A stretch of DNA of 33,989 bases from Deltaproteobacteria bacterium UBA5799 (GCA_002418185.1 DIDN01000035.1:1-33989), one strand, 5' to 3'. Counted from the first letter of the stretch, positions 15,262 through 23,223 are shown. Numbers and translations are program-made. Notes: generated from the sequence alone by a model not told the origin.

Positions 15262-16148
15262 CGGGAAAAGACCGAAATAAGGCGGCCCAGGAGCCCGCCT
15301 CCGGCCAGGTTCCCTTGCAGGACCCCGAGCCCGTCCATAGCCCTTGCAGCAAGGCGGCACCATTTGGCGCCCTTGAGGCCCCAGTCGAAGTTCTGGTAAA
15401 AGAGCCTGCCTGGGTGAGGGGGTCTGGTGAAGTCGTACACGGGGGCGGGCCGGAACCTCTCGACACCTATGGGGAAGTGCTTGAGCGCCCCCTTCTGCGT
15501 GCCGTAGCAGGCGTACATCTCGGCCTTGAAGTCCTTCTCCTCGCCGGTAAGCGCGATGCCGAGACCCTCGGGAGCGCCCGGCAGGAAGCGCGAGGCCGCA
15601 AGCTTTTCCCCGTCCGCGTGGTACGAGGTGAATTCCATGAGACGCGGCTCCGCCATGCCGGCAGACTCTATGAGGGCCAGGGCCGCCCGCGTCGAAAAGG
15701 CTGCTGAGTCGTGGTCCGGGTGGCCTCCCTCGTAGGGGTGCGTGAAGACAACGGCCGGGGCCAGGCGCTTCATTATTCCGGCAAGCGCAACAGACGATGT
15801 GACGAGGTTATAGGACGCATCGAGATCGGGCGTGCCGAGGTCGAGCAGCTCAATCGGCGCGGCCCTCATCCGCGATAGCGCCTTCTGAAGCTCGCTTCTC
15901 CGGGCGTCCGCATATCCTTCCCTCGTCCGGAAGCCCCGGGCCCGGGCCGCGCGCATGTTCCTTGCCGCGCCGTCCGTGATGTGCACGAAAGCGACGTTGG
16001 CAAGGTATTTCAAAAGCCCGCCCATGCCTATGGTTTCGTCGTCCGGGTGCGCGGCTATGACGAGCACCCTTGTGGACGGGCCGCCGCCGAGGAGCGTCCG
16101 GATGCTCGCTTCATCGTAGCCTTCCTGCAACGGGGCGTCAGGGGTCAT
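15258..16148 (-). CDS. PIG-L family N-acetylsugar deacetylase
   Basis: A 296-residue zinc-dependent deacetylase of the LmbE/PIG-L family, which removes acetyl groups from GlcNAc-containing lipids or precursors. The zinc motif is VLVIAAHPDDETIGMGG (AHPDDE at 33-38), and the second metal His is in HPYEGGHPDHDSAAF (about 137-148). The start is ATG at 16148 with GGAGGG just upstream; the frame runs 16 codons further (to 16196) without an RBS or family resemblance. It follows the membrane protein gene at 16231 by about 80 bases and is the last gene of the upstream glycan block. Given its setting it probably deacetylates a lipid-linked or surface amino sugar. Substrate inference is from context only. 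Confidence 0.92.
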   Translation of the reverse strand: MTPDAPLQEGYDEASIRTLLGGGPSTRVLVIAAHPDDETIGMGGLLKYLANVAFVHITDGAARNMRAARARGFRTREGYADARRSELQKALSRMRAAPIELLDLGTPDLDASYNLVTSSVALAGIMKRLAPAVVFTHPYEGGHPDHDSAAFSTRAALALIESAGMAEPRLMEFTSYHADGEKLAASRFLPGAPEGLGIALTGEEKDFKAEMYACYGTQKGALKHFPIGVERFRPAPVYDFTRPPHPGRLFYQNFDWGLKGAKWCRLAARAMDGLGVLQGNLAGGGLLGRLISVFSR

Positions 16149-16230
16149 GGCCCGGCCCTCCGCTCGTTTGAATTTTGCCCGGCAAGCCTGCCGCAAAGCA
16201 ATGACGCGGGTCGTCTTTCGGGGGAGGTCC

Positions 16231-17622
16231 CTATTTAAAGCTTAAGCTGAATTCGTCCTCTGTCAAACCCGCCCCGGTCCCCTGCAGGTCAGCCGTCCCC
16301 GGCGCCGCGTTACGGGTTTCGAGCCGTTCGCTCTTCTCAAGCGGCGGCCTCGTTATCCTGAACGCAGGGAAGTCCGCGAACTCGACCGCAAGGAGCAGTG
16401 CCGCGCACGCCAGGGCCGAATTCTTCCGCCTCGAACGGCCGAACAGGGCGGAGAAGCCGATTGCAGCAAGGACGGTAAAGGACAGCATGGCCGCTCCTCC
16501 TGCGCCGGCGTACCCGCGGATGAATGGGAACACCTTGAAGAGCAGGTACTGGGGGAGGAGTATCTTGCTTTCGGCTGATGCCGTCCCCTCCTCGATATTC
16601 ATCTCAAGCGCGCCGAGCGGCATGAAAGGCGGAGATGAAACGAGCACCATGAGGAGCGCGGCGGCAAGGAAAAGGAACGCCGTCCGCCTCATCTCGCGGC
16701 TCCCGTCCCGTATCGGCTTGTAAAGCGCGCACCCGGAGAGTATGAGGACCGTGTACCCGATGTAGAGAGTATGCTCCGCGTACCTGTGCCCCTTGAGCGG
16801 GCTGCCGCCGAGGTCAGGCGCCAGCCATCCGAGAAATGGGTTGTGGACAGACGGGAGTAGATAGTCGAGTGGCTTGGCGGACGAGATGAAAAGGTCTGAA
16901 AGCCGCCTCGGTTCAAGCCCTTCCCCGACCGAGACGGGGAGGAGGAGGCCCAGGAGAAGTGGCCAGGCCATCGCGACTACGACCGCAGAAAAAACCGGAC
17001 CGGAGAGCGCAAGGGCTTTCAATAGATATGCCGCCCCGGACTTATTCGGGAGGTGGAAGAGGACGAAGACCGGGACGAGCAGCATGAAGAAAAGACCGAA
17101 GCTCGGGGCCTCTACCGCAAGGAGCCCCGAGACGAGCCCCAGGAGGACGGGGTTTGCGTACCCGCCCTCTCTCAAGGTCTTCAAAATGAAGAGAAAAGAG
17201 AGCGGGAGCCAGTAGATGCCCGCCGAATGGGCTGTTATATGGCTCGTATGGAAAGGCGAAAACGCGGCGGCGAGACCGAAGACCGCGCTGGTTCCCCTGT
17301 CCCCCGTGAGATAAAAAAGTAGCGAAAAGGAGGCGAGGGCCAGCAGGGGGAAGTTCAGTAGCTTCGTTATATTGAAGGAAGCGGCGTCGTCTAAAGCCTC
17401 GGACAACGCAGCCCTGAGGACGCCTGACGGACCGGGGAGCGTTTCGCCGGAAAGGCCGCTCATCCCGGCCCCGCCCGGGAACCCGAAGACCGCGCCCGAG
17501 ATATCCGAGGCGAGGGGCCATGTGTATGAGAGCGCCAGGAGGGACGCAAGGAGAAAGTACGCGAGCGCAAAGAGAGCCCCCGCAGCGCCGGAAGATGGAC
17601 GGGTCTGCCCGCTTTCGCCCAC
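16231..17622 (-). CDS. Multi-pass membrane protein, GT-C-like/YfhO-like
   Basis: A 463-residue protein with about ten to twelve hydrophobic helices. The opening (LFALAYFLLASLLALSYTWPLASDISGAVFGFPG) and the later FGLAAAFSPFHTSHITAHSAGIYWLPLSFLFIL resemble large bacterial membrane proteins thought to carry a GT-C glycosyltransferase fold (T-P-L in the first loop, FSP...H block). In those proteins the first loop often holds GD-W, but here it is replaced by a short Gly/Ser-rich loop. So catalysis is unsure and the protein may be degenerate or specialised. The start is taken as GTG at 17622, one base after the previous stop; the frame is open upstream but only inside the phosphatase gene. The C-terminal tail is short and charged. 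It sits between a phosphatase and a deacetylase gene. Confidence 0.72.
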   Translation of the reverse strand: MGESGQTRPSSGAAGALFALAYFLLASLLALSYTWPLASDISGAVFGFPGGAGMSGLSGETLPGPSGVLRAALSEALDDAASFNITKLLNFPLLALASFSLLFYLTGDRGTSAVFGLAAAFSPFHTSHITAHSAGIYWLPLSFLFILKTLREGGYANPVLLGLVSGLLAVEAPSFGLFFMLLVPVFVLFHLPNKSGAAYLLKALALSGPVFSAVVVAMAWPLLLGLLLPVSVGEGLEPRRLSDLFISSAKPLDYLLPSVHNPFLGWLAPDLGGSPLKGHRYAEHTLYIGYTVLILSGCALYKPIRDGSREMRRTAFLFLAAALLMVLVSSPPFMPLGALEMNIEEGTASAESKILLPQYLLFKVFPFIRGYAGAGGAAMLSFTVLAAIGFSALFGRSRRKNSALACAALLLAVEFADFPAFRITRPPLEKSERLETRNAAPGTADLQGTGAGLTEDEFSLSFK

Positions 17623-17623
17623 C

Positions 17624-18181
17624 TCAGTTATTTTTTTGCATCCCGTCGGGCGCGCAGGCGATGAGCATTGCGGCCTCGAGGAGGTTCCCGGCCCGCCTGT
17701 CGGCAAGACGGTGCGGCTCGCCTATCTTGACGGTCCTGAGGCCTGCCCGGCGCCCGGCGACCATGTCCTTTTCCTCGTCGCCGACAAGGAAGCTCCTCCC
17801 GAGGTCTATCGAGAGGCCCCTGGACCTGAAGTCCCTTACCGCCTTGAGGACCATGCCCGGCATGGGCTTCCTGCACGCGCATCCGTCGTCTGCGCCGTGG
17901 GGGCAGAAATAGAGGGCGTCTATGCTCCCTCCGCCGAGGATTATCTCGCCTGTCATCCTGGCGTGTATCTCCGCGAGCTTGTCGAGCGTCCCCGAGCCTT
18001 TCGAGATGCCCCGTTGGTTCGTGAGGACGACGACAAGGAACCCTGACTCCTTGAGGAGACGGACGCCCTTCTTGGCGCCCCGGATGAACCTGAACTCGCG
18101 CCACTCCTTGACGAAGTCTTTTTCCAGCTTCCTGTTGATCACTCCGTCCCTGTCGAGAAAGACCGCCCTTGTAGTCCTCAA
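17624..18181 (-). CDS. HAD phosphatase, GmhB-like (heptose 1,7-bisphosphate 7-phosphatase type)
   Basis: A 185-residue soluble phosphatase of the HAD superfamily. FLDRDGVIN contains the nucleophile D10 and acid/base D12; TNQRG is motif II, and VGDEEKDM with D135/D139 is the metal motif. The zinc loop is CPHG...CACRKP (C93, H95, C101, C103), the mark of the GmhB branch (histidinol-phosphatase/heptose-bisphosphatase subfamily). GmhB dephosphorylates D-glycero-D-manno-heptose 1,7-bisphosphate on the way to ADP- or GDP-heptose. I see no GmhA or HldE gene nearby, so the exact substrate is open. The start is TTG at 18181 with GGAGG spaced seven bases; the longer frame upstream crosses into the preceding gene. 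It is flanked by two multi-pass membrane protein genes. Confidence 0.88.
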   Translation of the reverse strand: MRTTRAVFLDRDGVINRKLEKDFVKEWREFRFIRGAKKGVRLLKESGFLVVVLTNQRGISKGSGTLDKLAEIHARMTGEIILGGGSIDALYFCPHGADDGCACRKPMPGMVLKAVRDFRSRGLSIDLGRSFLVGDEEKDMVAGRRAGLRTVKIGEPHRLADRRAGNLLEAAMLIACAPDGMQKNN

Positions 18182-18215
18182 TCCGCACCTCCGCTGGTGT
18201 TGTCGTGTCGGTTGT

Positions 18216-20678
18216 TCATGCTCCGCCGGTGTCCGGCCCCCTTGCGAGCTCGACCTCCCTGAACCGCGCGGTACCGGCGAGGTCGATGAGGCCGACGCCT
18301 CCCCACTCCAGTCCGTCGCTTTCAAGGACGAACTCGCCGTCGACAAAGAACTGGTAGTGCCCGCCGCTCCCCCCGAAGACCTCCATGTCGTGCCAGGAGC
18401 CCATGCCCCGGCTTTTCTTGCGGAGCCCGGCAGTCGAAAGTTCCTTTACTTCTTTCTTCCCCCGGAACTCGGAAAGCCTTGCCGTTCCGCTTGCGGGGTC
18501 TATATAGAAGGCGGCATACCCGTTGCCGGTCTCTCCCACTATCAGGCCGGCCCGCCCCTCGGCCCAGACCAGCGCGCTAAGGACGAACGAGTCCCATATC
18601 GGCGCGCCGAAGGACTTCCTCCTTGCGTCGGCCCGCCCCTCGGCCAGCCAGCCTCCTTCGGGCGAAAGCTTCGCTATTTCCGCGGGAGGGGCGCATACAA
18701 TGCAGCTCTCCTCGACGGTTCCGGCGTCTTTTCTCGTGAGAACGGAGATGACGCCGTGCCGCTCGGACACGTGGTAGCCTGAGTCGAGGAGTTCCCTTTT
18801 CATCCTCCTCGGAAGCCCGCCGGGGGCGTACCCTCCGGCCCGCCTTTCATCCAGCACCACCGCCGGGAAGTTCTTTATCTCGTCCAGGTACCCGGAGAGC
18901 AGCGCCCTGTCCTCAATGCGCCGCGCGGAAGGGTACCTGTGCCGAGGAGGGCAGCCGTTGTGCGCCGCGATCGCCCCGTCCATGTCCGAGACCACGGGCA
19001 CGCCCTTTTCGCACGCCCTGGCCAGAAAGAAGTTTGGCGGGTGGTAGCCGAACCCTGCGGGCCCGTGTGCACCGAGCCCGAGCCCCCTTTCCAGCGCGGC
19101 CTTCATGTGGAGCTTGAGCCCGGGCCGCCTCTCCGTGCCGCAGCCGCCGTCCTGCCCGGTCGCGTCCGCGCACGAGGCCTGCCATCGTGCGCGCTCGTCC
19201 CGGTACCTGTCCAGATAGCCATTCATGTCGTCTCCGACAGGGCGCGCGAGGTCGACCGTAAGGAGCGGGGCTGCCGTGATTACAGCCGCCGCGTACAGCC
19301 TCGGCCTGCTGGCGCCCAGGGCAGCGTGCCTGTATGCCGTGTGGAATATGAGGGCGAGAGCTGGCGCAAGGAGCCAGGCGGCTGGGCTTGGGTCCGGAGG
19401 GCCCCCGCCTGCCCTGAACGCAAGCCAGGGCGGGAGCATGAGGGCCGTTCCGAAAAGGAAGAGATGCCTGCGCGAAAAACCCCTTCCTGAGGATATTTGC
19501 CTGTACGCGACCATGAGGAGCGCCGCGAAAAAGAAAAGGACAAAGACCTCCCAGGGGAAAAAGCCCGGGTGCGCACCGTCCTGTCCCGAGGCGAAGACCT
19601 GCTGTACGCCGATGAAGACGCCAATAGCGGCCCCGGAAAGGAAGTCTACCTCCGGAGGCCTCAAGGCAGCTATGGCCGAGACCGGGAAGACCACCCCGGC
19701 GATGAGCGCGGCCACCGGGTAAAAGAGCTGCCGCTCTTTCCTCGATGCGGCCCGGTAGACCGTTATTGAGAGGAACGAAAGCGCCATGAAAATGCCGAAA
19801 GCCGGCTCCCACAGGCAGAGCGCGCCGAAGAGGAAGGCCTGAATACAGCCCCTCGGGGCAGCGCCTTCCAGCAGGGCGGCCCGGAGGAGGTATAGGCCGG
19901 AGACGACCTGGAACTGGCTATGCAAGGCCGCCGGGTCCCTGAGCGACGCTTCCATGTCGGTGAAATTGGCCACCAGGACAAGGGCCGCCAGGAGAGCAGC
20001 CCCACGGGAGTTCGTAAGCCCCTTTACGAGCAGGAAGGCAACGGCCCCTGAGAGCGCGGTCAGGACCGAGGCGAAAGAGGCGAGGGCGAGGGGGGTCGGC
20101 CCGAAGGCCTTGAACCAGAGCGAGAGCGCTCCGGCGTTCAGGAACCCATGCTGCACGGAGTAGTGGTGCAGGTACGGCCATCTGCCTTCGCCGACCGCCG
20201 ACGCCGATGCCAGCAGAGGGCCCCATTCCTTCAGGTCGAGCTCGTACGGCGGGAGCTTAAGAACGGCGAAATATAGGACGAATACGAAGATGGCCGTGGC
20301 AGGGCTGAGCCTCTTGAACCCGAAATACGACCCGGCTGCCCTTGCGCTTTCGAGCACGGTAGCCGAATAGAGGACGAAGAAGAGAGCAAACTCGCCTGCC
20401 ATGAGCCTCGCCTCATGCCCGTCAGCTTCTGCCGCGCCTGTGGCCGGAGCGCCGAGGCCCATGGCCTCCCTCGCCGTGACTGCCGTCAGGGCGAGGAGGG
20501 CCGAATATATGATGAGCGCGAGAGCCGTGCCGGGCCCGGGCCTCTCCCCCTGCCTGGACGCGATGCGTAGAAACGCAACCGTTCCCGCAGACCCGGCTGC
20601 AAGGGCGGCGAGCCCGGGCAGGAAAGATAGCCAGCCCAGGACGAGCGCTGCCGGAAGGAGCGCCACTGAGGCCGCCAT
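18216..20678 (-). CDS. GT-C-like membrane glycosyltransferase with C-terminal LamG-like domain
   Basis: An 820-residue protein. About residues 1-480 hold a series of ten or more hydrophobic helices. The first large loop (ELDLKEWGPLLASASAVGEGRWPYLHHYSVQHGFLNAG, about 210-250) has the EW...GRWPY.....HG pattern of GT-C transferases of the ArnT/PMT type, which take sugar from polyprenyl phosphate. The remaining part is periplasmic, with a region holding the cysteine pair DGCG/CADATGQ and VVSDMDGAIAAH. The last 160 residues (from about GGWLAEGRAD) read like a beta-sandwich: FVLSALVWAEGRAGLIVGETGNGYAAFYI, MGSWHDMEVFGGSGGHYQFFVDGEFVLE, with the W-H-X-M-E-V and D-G-X-X-V turns of LamG/DUF1080-like domains. 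The start is ATG at 20678; GTG at 20726 would add 16 residues. Donor and acceptor are unknown. Confidence 0.82.
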   Translation of the reverse strand: MAASVALLPAALVLGWLSFLPGLAALAAGSAGTVAFLRIASRQGERPGPGTALALIIYSALLALTAVTAREAMGLGAPATGAAEADGHEARLMAGEFALFFVLYSATVLESARAAGSYFGFKRLSPATAIFVFVLYFAVLKLPPYELDLKEWGPLLASASAVGEGRWPYLHHYSVQHGFLNAGALSLWFKAFGPTPLALASFASVLTALSGAVAFLLVKGLTNSRGAALLAALVLVANFTDMEASLRDPAALHSQFQVVSGLYLLRAALLEGAAPRGCIQAFLFGALCLWEPAFGIFMALSFLSITVYRAASRKERQLFYPVAALIAGVVFPVSAIAALRPPEVDFLSGAAIGVFIGVQQVFASGQDGAHPGFFPWEVFVLFFFAALLMVAYRQISSGRGFSRRHLFLFGTALMLPPWLAFRAGGGPPDPSPAAWLLAPALALIFHTAYRHAALGASRPRLYAAAVITAAPLLTVDLARPVGDDMNGYLDRYRDERARWQASCADATGQDGGCGTERRPGLKLHMKAALERGLGLGAHGPAGFGYHPPNFFLARACEKGVPVVSDMDGAIAAHNGCPPRHRYPSARRIEDRALLSGYLDEIKNFPAVVLDERRAGGYAPGGLPRRMKRELLDSGYHVSERHGVISVLTRKDAGTVEESCIVCAPPAEIAKLSPEGGWLAEGRADARRKSFGAPIWDSFVLSALVWAEGRAGLIVGETGNGYAAFYIDPASGTARLSEFRGKKEVKELSTAGLRKKSRGMGSWHDMEVFGGSGGHYQFFVDGEFVLESDGLEWGGVGLIDLAGTARFREVELARGPDTGGA

Positions 20679-20774
20679 TTCCTTCCTGGCCCTTAATGTA
20701 ATCGCTTCAGCACACAATGCGTTCACCTGGCTGATACGGACTCATAATGCGCCCGGTAACGTGCGGGAAAAGGC

Positions 20775-22034
20775 TCATGAGAGAGCGCCTTCCGGAGTGG
20801 TCCTCAGGGCGGATTCGGCCTTCCTGCCCCGGAGGACCGTTATCAGGTTGTATGCGGCGACGGACACGTTCACTGCCGCAAGGATCGCGACCGCCGCCAC
20901 CAGGCTCCCCGTGAAGATATTCAGAAGGAGCGCGTGGGCCGCGCAGCCGGCGAGCAGGGAATATATGAAAGAGGTCTTACCCCTGGCGAGGTTGTAGCTT
21001 ATGGTGACGCTCACCAGGGCCATTGACATCATGGCGACCCCGTAATATTTGAGGAGAGGGGCCGCCTCGGAGAACCTGGACCCGAAGAGTACGGTTATCG
21101 AAAGCTCCGGGAAGAGGACGAGGCCGAGCACCCCTGAAGATGAAATAACGAAGGAGACGAGGAGGCCCCTGCCGAGCACCTTCCGCATGTCGCGGTTGCG
21201 CGCGTGCGAGTCCGCAAGCATCGGAAAGAGCGCCGTTACGAAGGCGGCCGGGAGGTAGAGTATGGTCTTGCCGAGCACGGCGGCGGCCGAGTAAAGACCG
21301 GCCTCCTCCGGGCTTGCCCAGTGCTTTACGGTAAGGATGTCGATGTTGAGCATTGCGGTGAAGGCCAGCGAGGACATGAGCACCGGGACGCCGTATGTGG
21401 CGATGTCCATCGTTATCCGCTTCCCCCCCGGCCTCTGTCGGAGGATCCTTGAGAGAGGCAGGAAGGTCATGGCTATCACCAGGAGGCCCGGGAGGGCGGC
21501 TGCCGCTACCGCACCGTTCAGGCCGAAGCCCAGCAGGACGAAAACTACTCCCATCGCGAGCTTCGAGGCCGCGCCGGCCCATACGCCTGCGCCGAAGTGC
21601 CAGAACTTCTGAAGCCCCTGGAGCATCCCCATGTTGACGGTCATGGCAAAGGTGAGGAAGAGGCCGAAGCCGGCTATTATTATGGGGACCCCGTCCTCGA
21701 GCTGGAGGTATCCAGCGAGCGGGGCGGAAGCGAAAGCGAGCGCCGAAAAGACGAGGAGCCCGGCCCCGAACGTAAAGAGAAGCGAGCTCCTGTACAGGCG
21801 CGTAACCCTCGGGCCCTCGCCCATTGCGTTGAAAGTGGACGCGTACCTGGCAACCACGAGCATGACCGTCCCGGCTGGTATTCCGAGTATGGAGGTGATG
21901 GAGAGCGCGGCATTGAGCGCGCCGTAGTCAGTCAGCTCAAGGTTCCTGCTCATGAAGAACTGGAAGAGGTAGTTGCAGAAGTTCCCGGCCATGGAGGTCA
22001 GGAAGAGGACGCTCCCGTTTTTCAATAAGCTCAT
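20775..22034 (-). CDS. Wzx/MATE-like flippase
   Basis: A 419-residue multi-pass membrane protein of the oligosaccharide flippase family, with 12 or more helices. Family blocks are LLKNGSVLFLTSMAGNFCNYLFQFFMSRNLELTDYGALNA, GMLQGLQKFWHFGAG and LNIDILTVKHWASPEEAGLYSAAAVLGKTILYL. These align with the flippase at 12083, so the window has a paralogous pair. The start ATG at 22034 follows AGGGG by eight bases; the frame is open to 22094 but that part lies in the promoter region. It is the first gene of the upstream glycan block, 60 bases behind a consensus promoter, and about 100 bases precede the next gene. Its substrate is probably a polyprenyl-linked saccharide. Confidence 0.92.
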   Translation of the reverse strand: MSLLKNGSVLFLTSMAGNFCNYLFQFFMSRNLELTDYGALNAALSITSILGIPAGTVMLVVARYASTFNAMGEGPRVTRLYRSSLLFTFGAGLLVFSALAFASAPLAGYLQLEDGVPIIIAGFGLFLTFAMTVNMGMLQGLQKFWHFGAGVWAGAASKLAMGVVFVLLGFGLNGAVAAAALPGLLVIAMTFLPLSRILRQRPGGKRITMDIATYGVPVLMSSLAFTAMLNIDILTVKHWASPEEAGLYSAAAVLGKTILYLPAAFVTALFPMLADSHARNRDMRKVLGRGLLVSFVISSSGVLGLVLFPELSITVLFGSRFSEAAPLLKYYGVAMMSMALVSVTISYNLARGKTSFIYSLLAGCAAHALLLNIFTGSLVAAVAILAAVNVSVAAYNLITVLRGRKAESALRTTPEGALS

Positions 22035-22100
22035 CCATAGACCCCTGGCCGTTTCTCGGGCGCACACCGCGTGTTGAACTGCCGATGCCGTCAAGGAGTA

Positions 22101-22128
22101 ACTATAATCGGGTTTTCAGGGGTGTCAA
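22101..22128 (-). promoter_or_regulatory. Consensus sigma-70 promoter of the upstream glycan block
   Basis: On the minus strand a perfect TTGACA (22123-22128), a 16-base spacer and TATAGT (22101-22106). The start point would be near 22094, leaving a leader of about 60 bases to the flippase ATG. Divergent from the PAS-like gene at 22194. Confidence 0.8.
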
Positions 22129-22178
22129 CCGGGCGCGGGGCGGATTACGGCGCGTTTGATGAAGGGCCGGGCCGCCGC

Positions 22179-22187
22179 TGGTATAAT
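22179..22187 (+). promoter_or_regulatory. Extended -10 promoter of the first PAS-like gene
   Basis: TGGTATAAT is a perfect extended -10 (TGnTATAAT) ending six bases before the ATG at 22194. No good -35 is seen at normal spacing (TTGATG is 20 bases upstream), as often with extended -10 promoters. Initiation six to seven bases downstream would place the start at or next to the ATG, so the mRNA would be leaderless. Confidence 0.6.
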
Positions 22188-22193
22188 AGATTC

Positions 22194-22772
22194 ATGGACA
22201 GGAACGTCACTTCATACAGGGTGGACGCATCGGACAGGATAGTGGGCGCGAGCGATTCCTGGGACGTCTTCGCGGTGGAGAACAAGGCTCCGCAACTAAC
22301 GAGGGAAGACGTGCTCGGAAGGCAGCTCTGGGATTTCATCGATGGGAGCGAGACCAGGCACGTCTTCAGGCTCATGCTCTCAAGGGCGAGGGCCTCGCTT
22401 TCCGTGATGAAGGTGCCTTTCAGGTGCGACTCGCCCGAGACCAGGCGCTTCATGGAGATGGAGATAAGGCCCCTTCCCGACGGCTCGATAGACTTCGTCT
22501 GCACGACCCGTAAGACCGAGGCCCGGACGCCGGTGGCCTTCATCGACCCGGACGTGGACCGCTCAAACGAGTGGCGGACCATATGCAGCTGGTGCAAGAG
22601 GGTAAAGATGCCCGGCGGCGAGTGGGCCGAGCTTGAGGAAGCAGTAAGGAGGCTCGACCTCTTCGGCTCGAAAAAGCCCCCCAGGATGAGCCACGGCATT
22701 TGCCCTGACGACCTGGAAAGGGCCGCAAGGGAACTGGACGCCGAGGAAAAGGCGAAGGGGAAGGCGGCTTAA
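22194..22772 (+). CDS. PAS-like domain protein with C-terminal cysteine cluster (three of four Cys)
   Basis: A 192-residue soluble protein. About residues 6-108 are a PAS-like sensor domain (YRVDASDRIVGASDSWDVFAVEN...LGRQLWDFIDG...FRCDSPETRRFMEMEI). About residues 128-176 match the small cysteine module often found at the end of bacterial PAS or receiver proteins: CSWCKRVK...W.ELEEAVRRLD...SHGICPDD. In that module CxxC and CPxC would bind metal or act in redox. Here C131, C134 and C170 are present but the fourth position is Asp173. No output domain is attached. The ATG at 22194 lies six bases behind an extended -10; an upstream frame to 22071 lacks a start signal. Its paralogue is at 23258. 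Confidence 0.82.
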   Translation: MDRNVTSYRVDASDRIVGASDSWDVFAVENKAPQLTREDVLGRQLWDFIDGSETRHVFRLMLSRARASLSVMKVPFRCDSPETRRFMEMEIRPLPDGSIDFVCTTRKTEARTPVAFIDPDVDRSNEWRTICSWCKRVKMPGGEWAELEEAVRRLDLFGSKKPPRMSHGICPDDLERAARELDAEEKAKGKAA

Positions 22773-22788
22773 GGCCGCCTTCCCCTTC
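22754..22788. terminator. Perfect 15-bp hairpin between convergent genes
   Basis: GAAGGGGAAGGCGGC (22754-22768) pairs perfectly with 22774-22788 around a 5-base loop. It spans the end and stop codon of the first PAS-like gene and touches the stop of the convergent acidic-protein gene. It has no U-run on either side, so it may be a barrier or an mRNA-stabilising end rather than a classical terminator. Confidence 0.55.
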
Positions 22789-23035
22789 AGTGCAGCTTTT
22801 CCTGGTGCGCTTTCAGTATGTCGAGCAGCTCGTCGCTCTCGGGATAGGCCAGGTCGTAATCCCTTACGAATTCGGCCACCACATCGAGCTCGTCGGGGTC
22901 TATGGTTTCGTCATGCGATATTGCGTTCAGCAGGTTCTCAAGCACGCTCTCGACCTCGTCCGGGTGGTCGATGTCGTCAAGGCGTACCCTGTATTCCGTA
23001 AGCGCGTCGAAAAGCTCGATATTCTCTTCGTTCAT
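22787..23035 (-). CDS. Small acidic protein, hypothetical
   Basis: An 82-residue, strongly acidic, helical protein (more than twenty-five Asp/Glu against about five Lys/Arg). It has repeated D/E-rich stretches (RLDDIDHPDEVESVLENLL, SHDETIDPDELDVVAEFVRDYD). There is no signal peptide, membrane helix or cysteine. I recognise no family; EF-hand-like D-x-D patterns are not clear. The ATG at 23035 follows AGAGG by eight bases; a GTG at 23044 is also in frame. It is the only minus-strand gene between two paralogous PAS-like genes and ends tail-to-tail with the first. An adaptor, inhibitor or regulator of its neighbours is possible, but that is speculation. Confidence 0.68.
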   Translation of the reverse strand: MNEENIELFDALTEYRVRLDDIDHPDEVESVLENLLNAISHDETIDPDELDVVAEFVRDYDLAYPESDELLDILKAHQEKLH

Positions 23036-23223
23036 TTCCCCCACCTCTGGTTGAGTTTATTTACGGACGCCCGCGCCTGGCGCTCCACCCGGGCCGTTTC
23101 TCAAGCCGACGTGAATTTGTCCGAATACCCCGAGTCTATTTCAGAGCGGCTTGTCGCACGGCGTGACGTTGGCTAATAAGAAATATAGCACAAGGCCGGG
23201 CCGCGTGCGGGTGGCGGGCCGGA

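Noticed and set aside
18182..18346. A 55-residue extension of the GmhB-like phosphatase
   Set aside because: It is low-complexity Ser/Arg-rich and overlaps the end of the GT-C gene. The HAD fold starts right at TTG 18181 with GGAGG upstream.
22071..22193. A 41-residue N-terminal extension of the first PAS-like protein
   Set aside because: It contains the divergent promoter region, has no ribosome site and does not align with the paralogue, whose homology begins at the YRVDASDR block.
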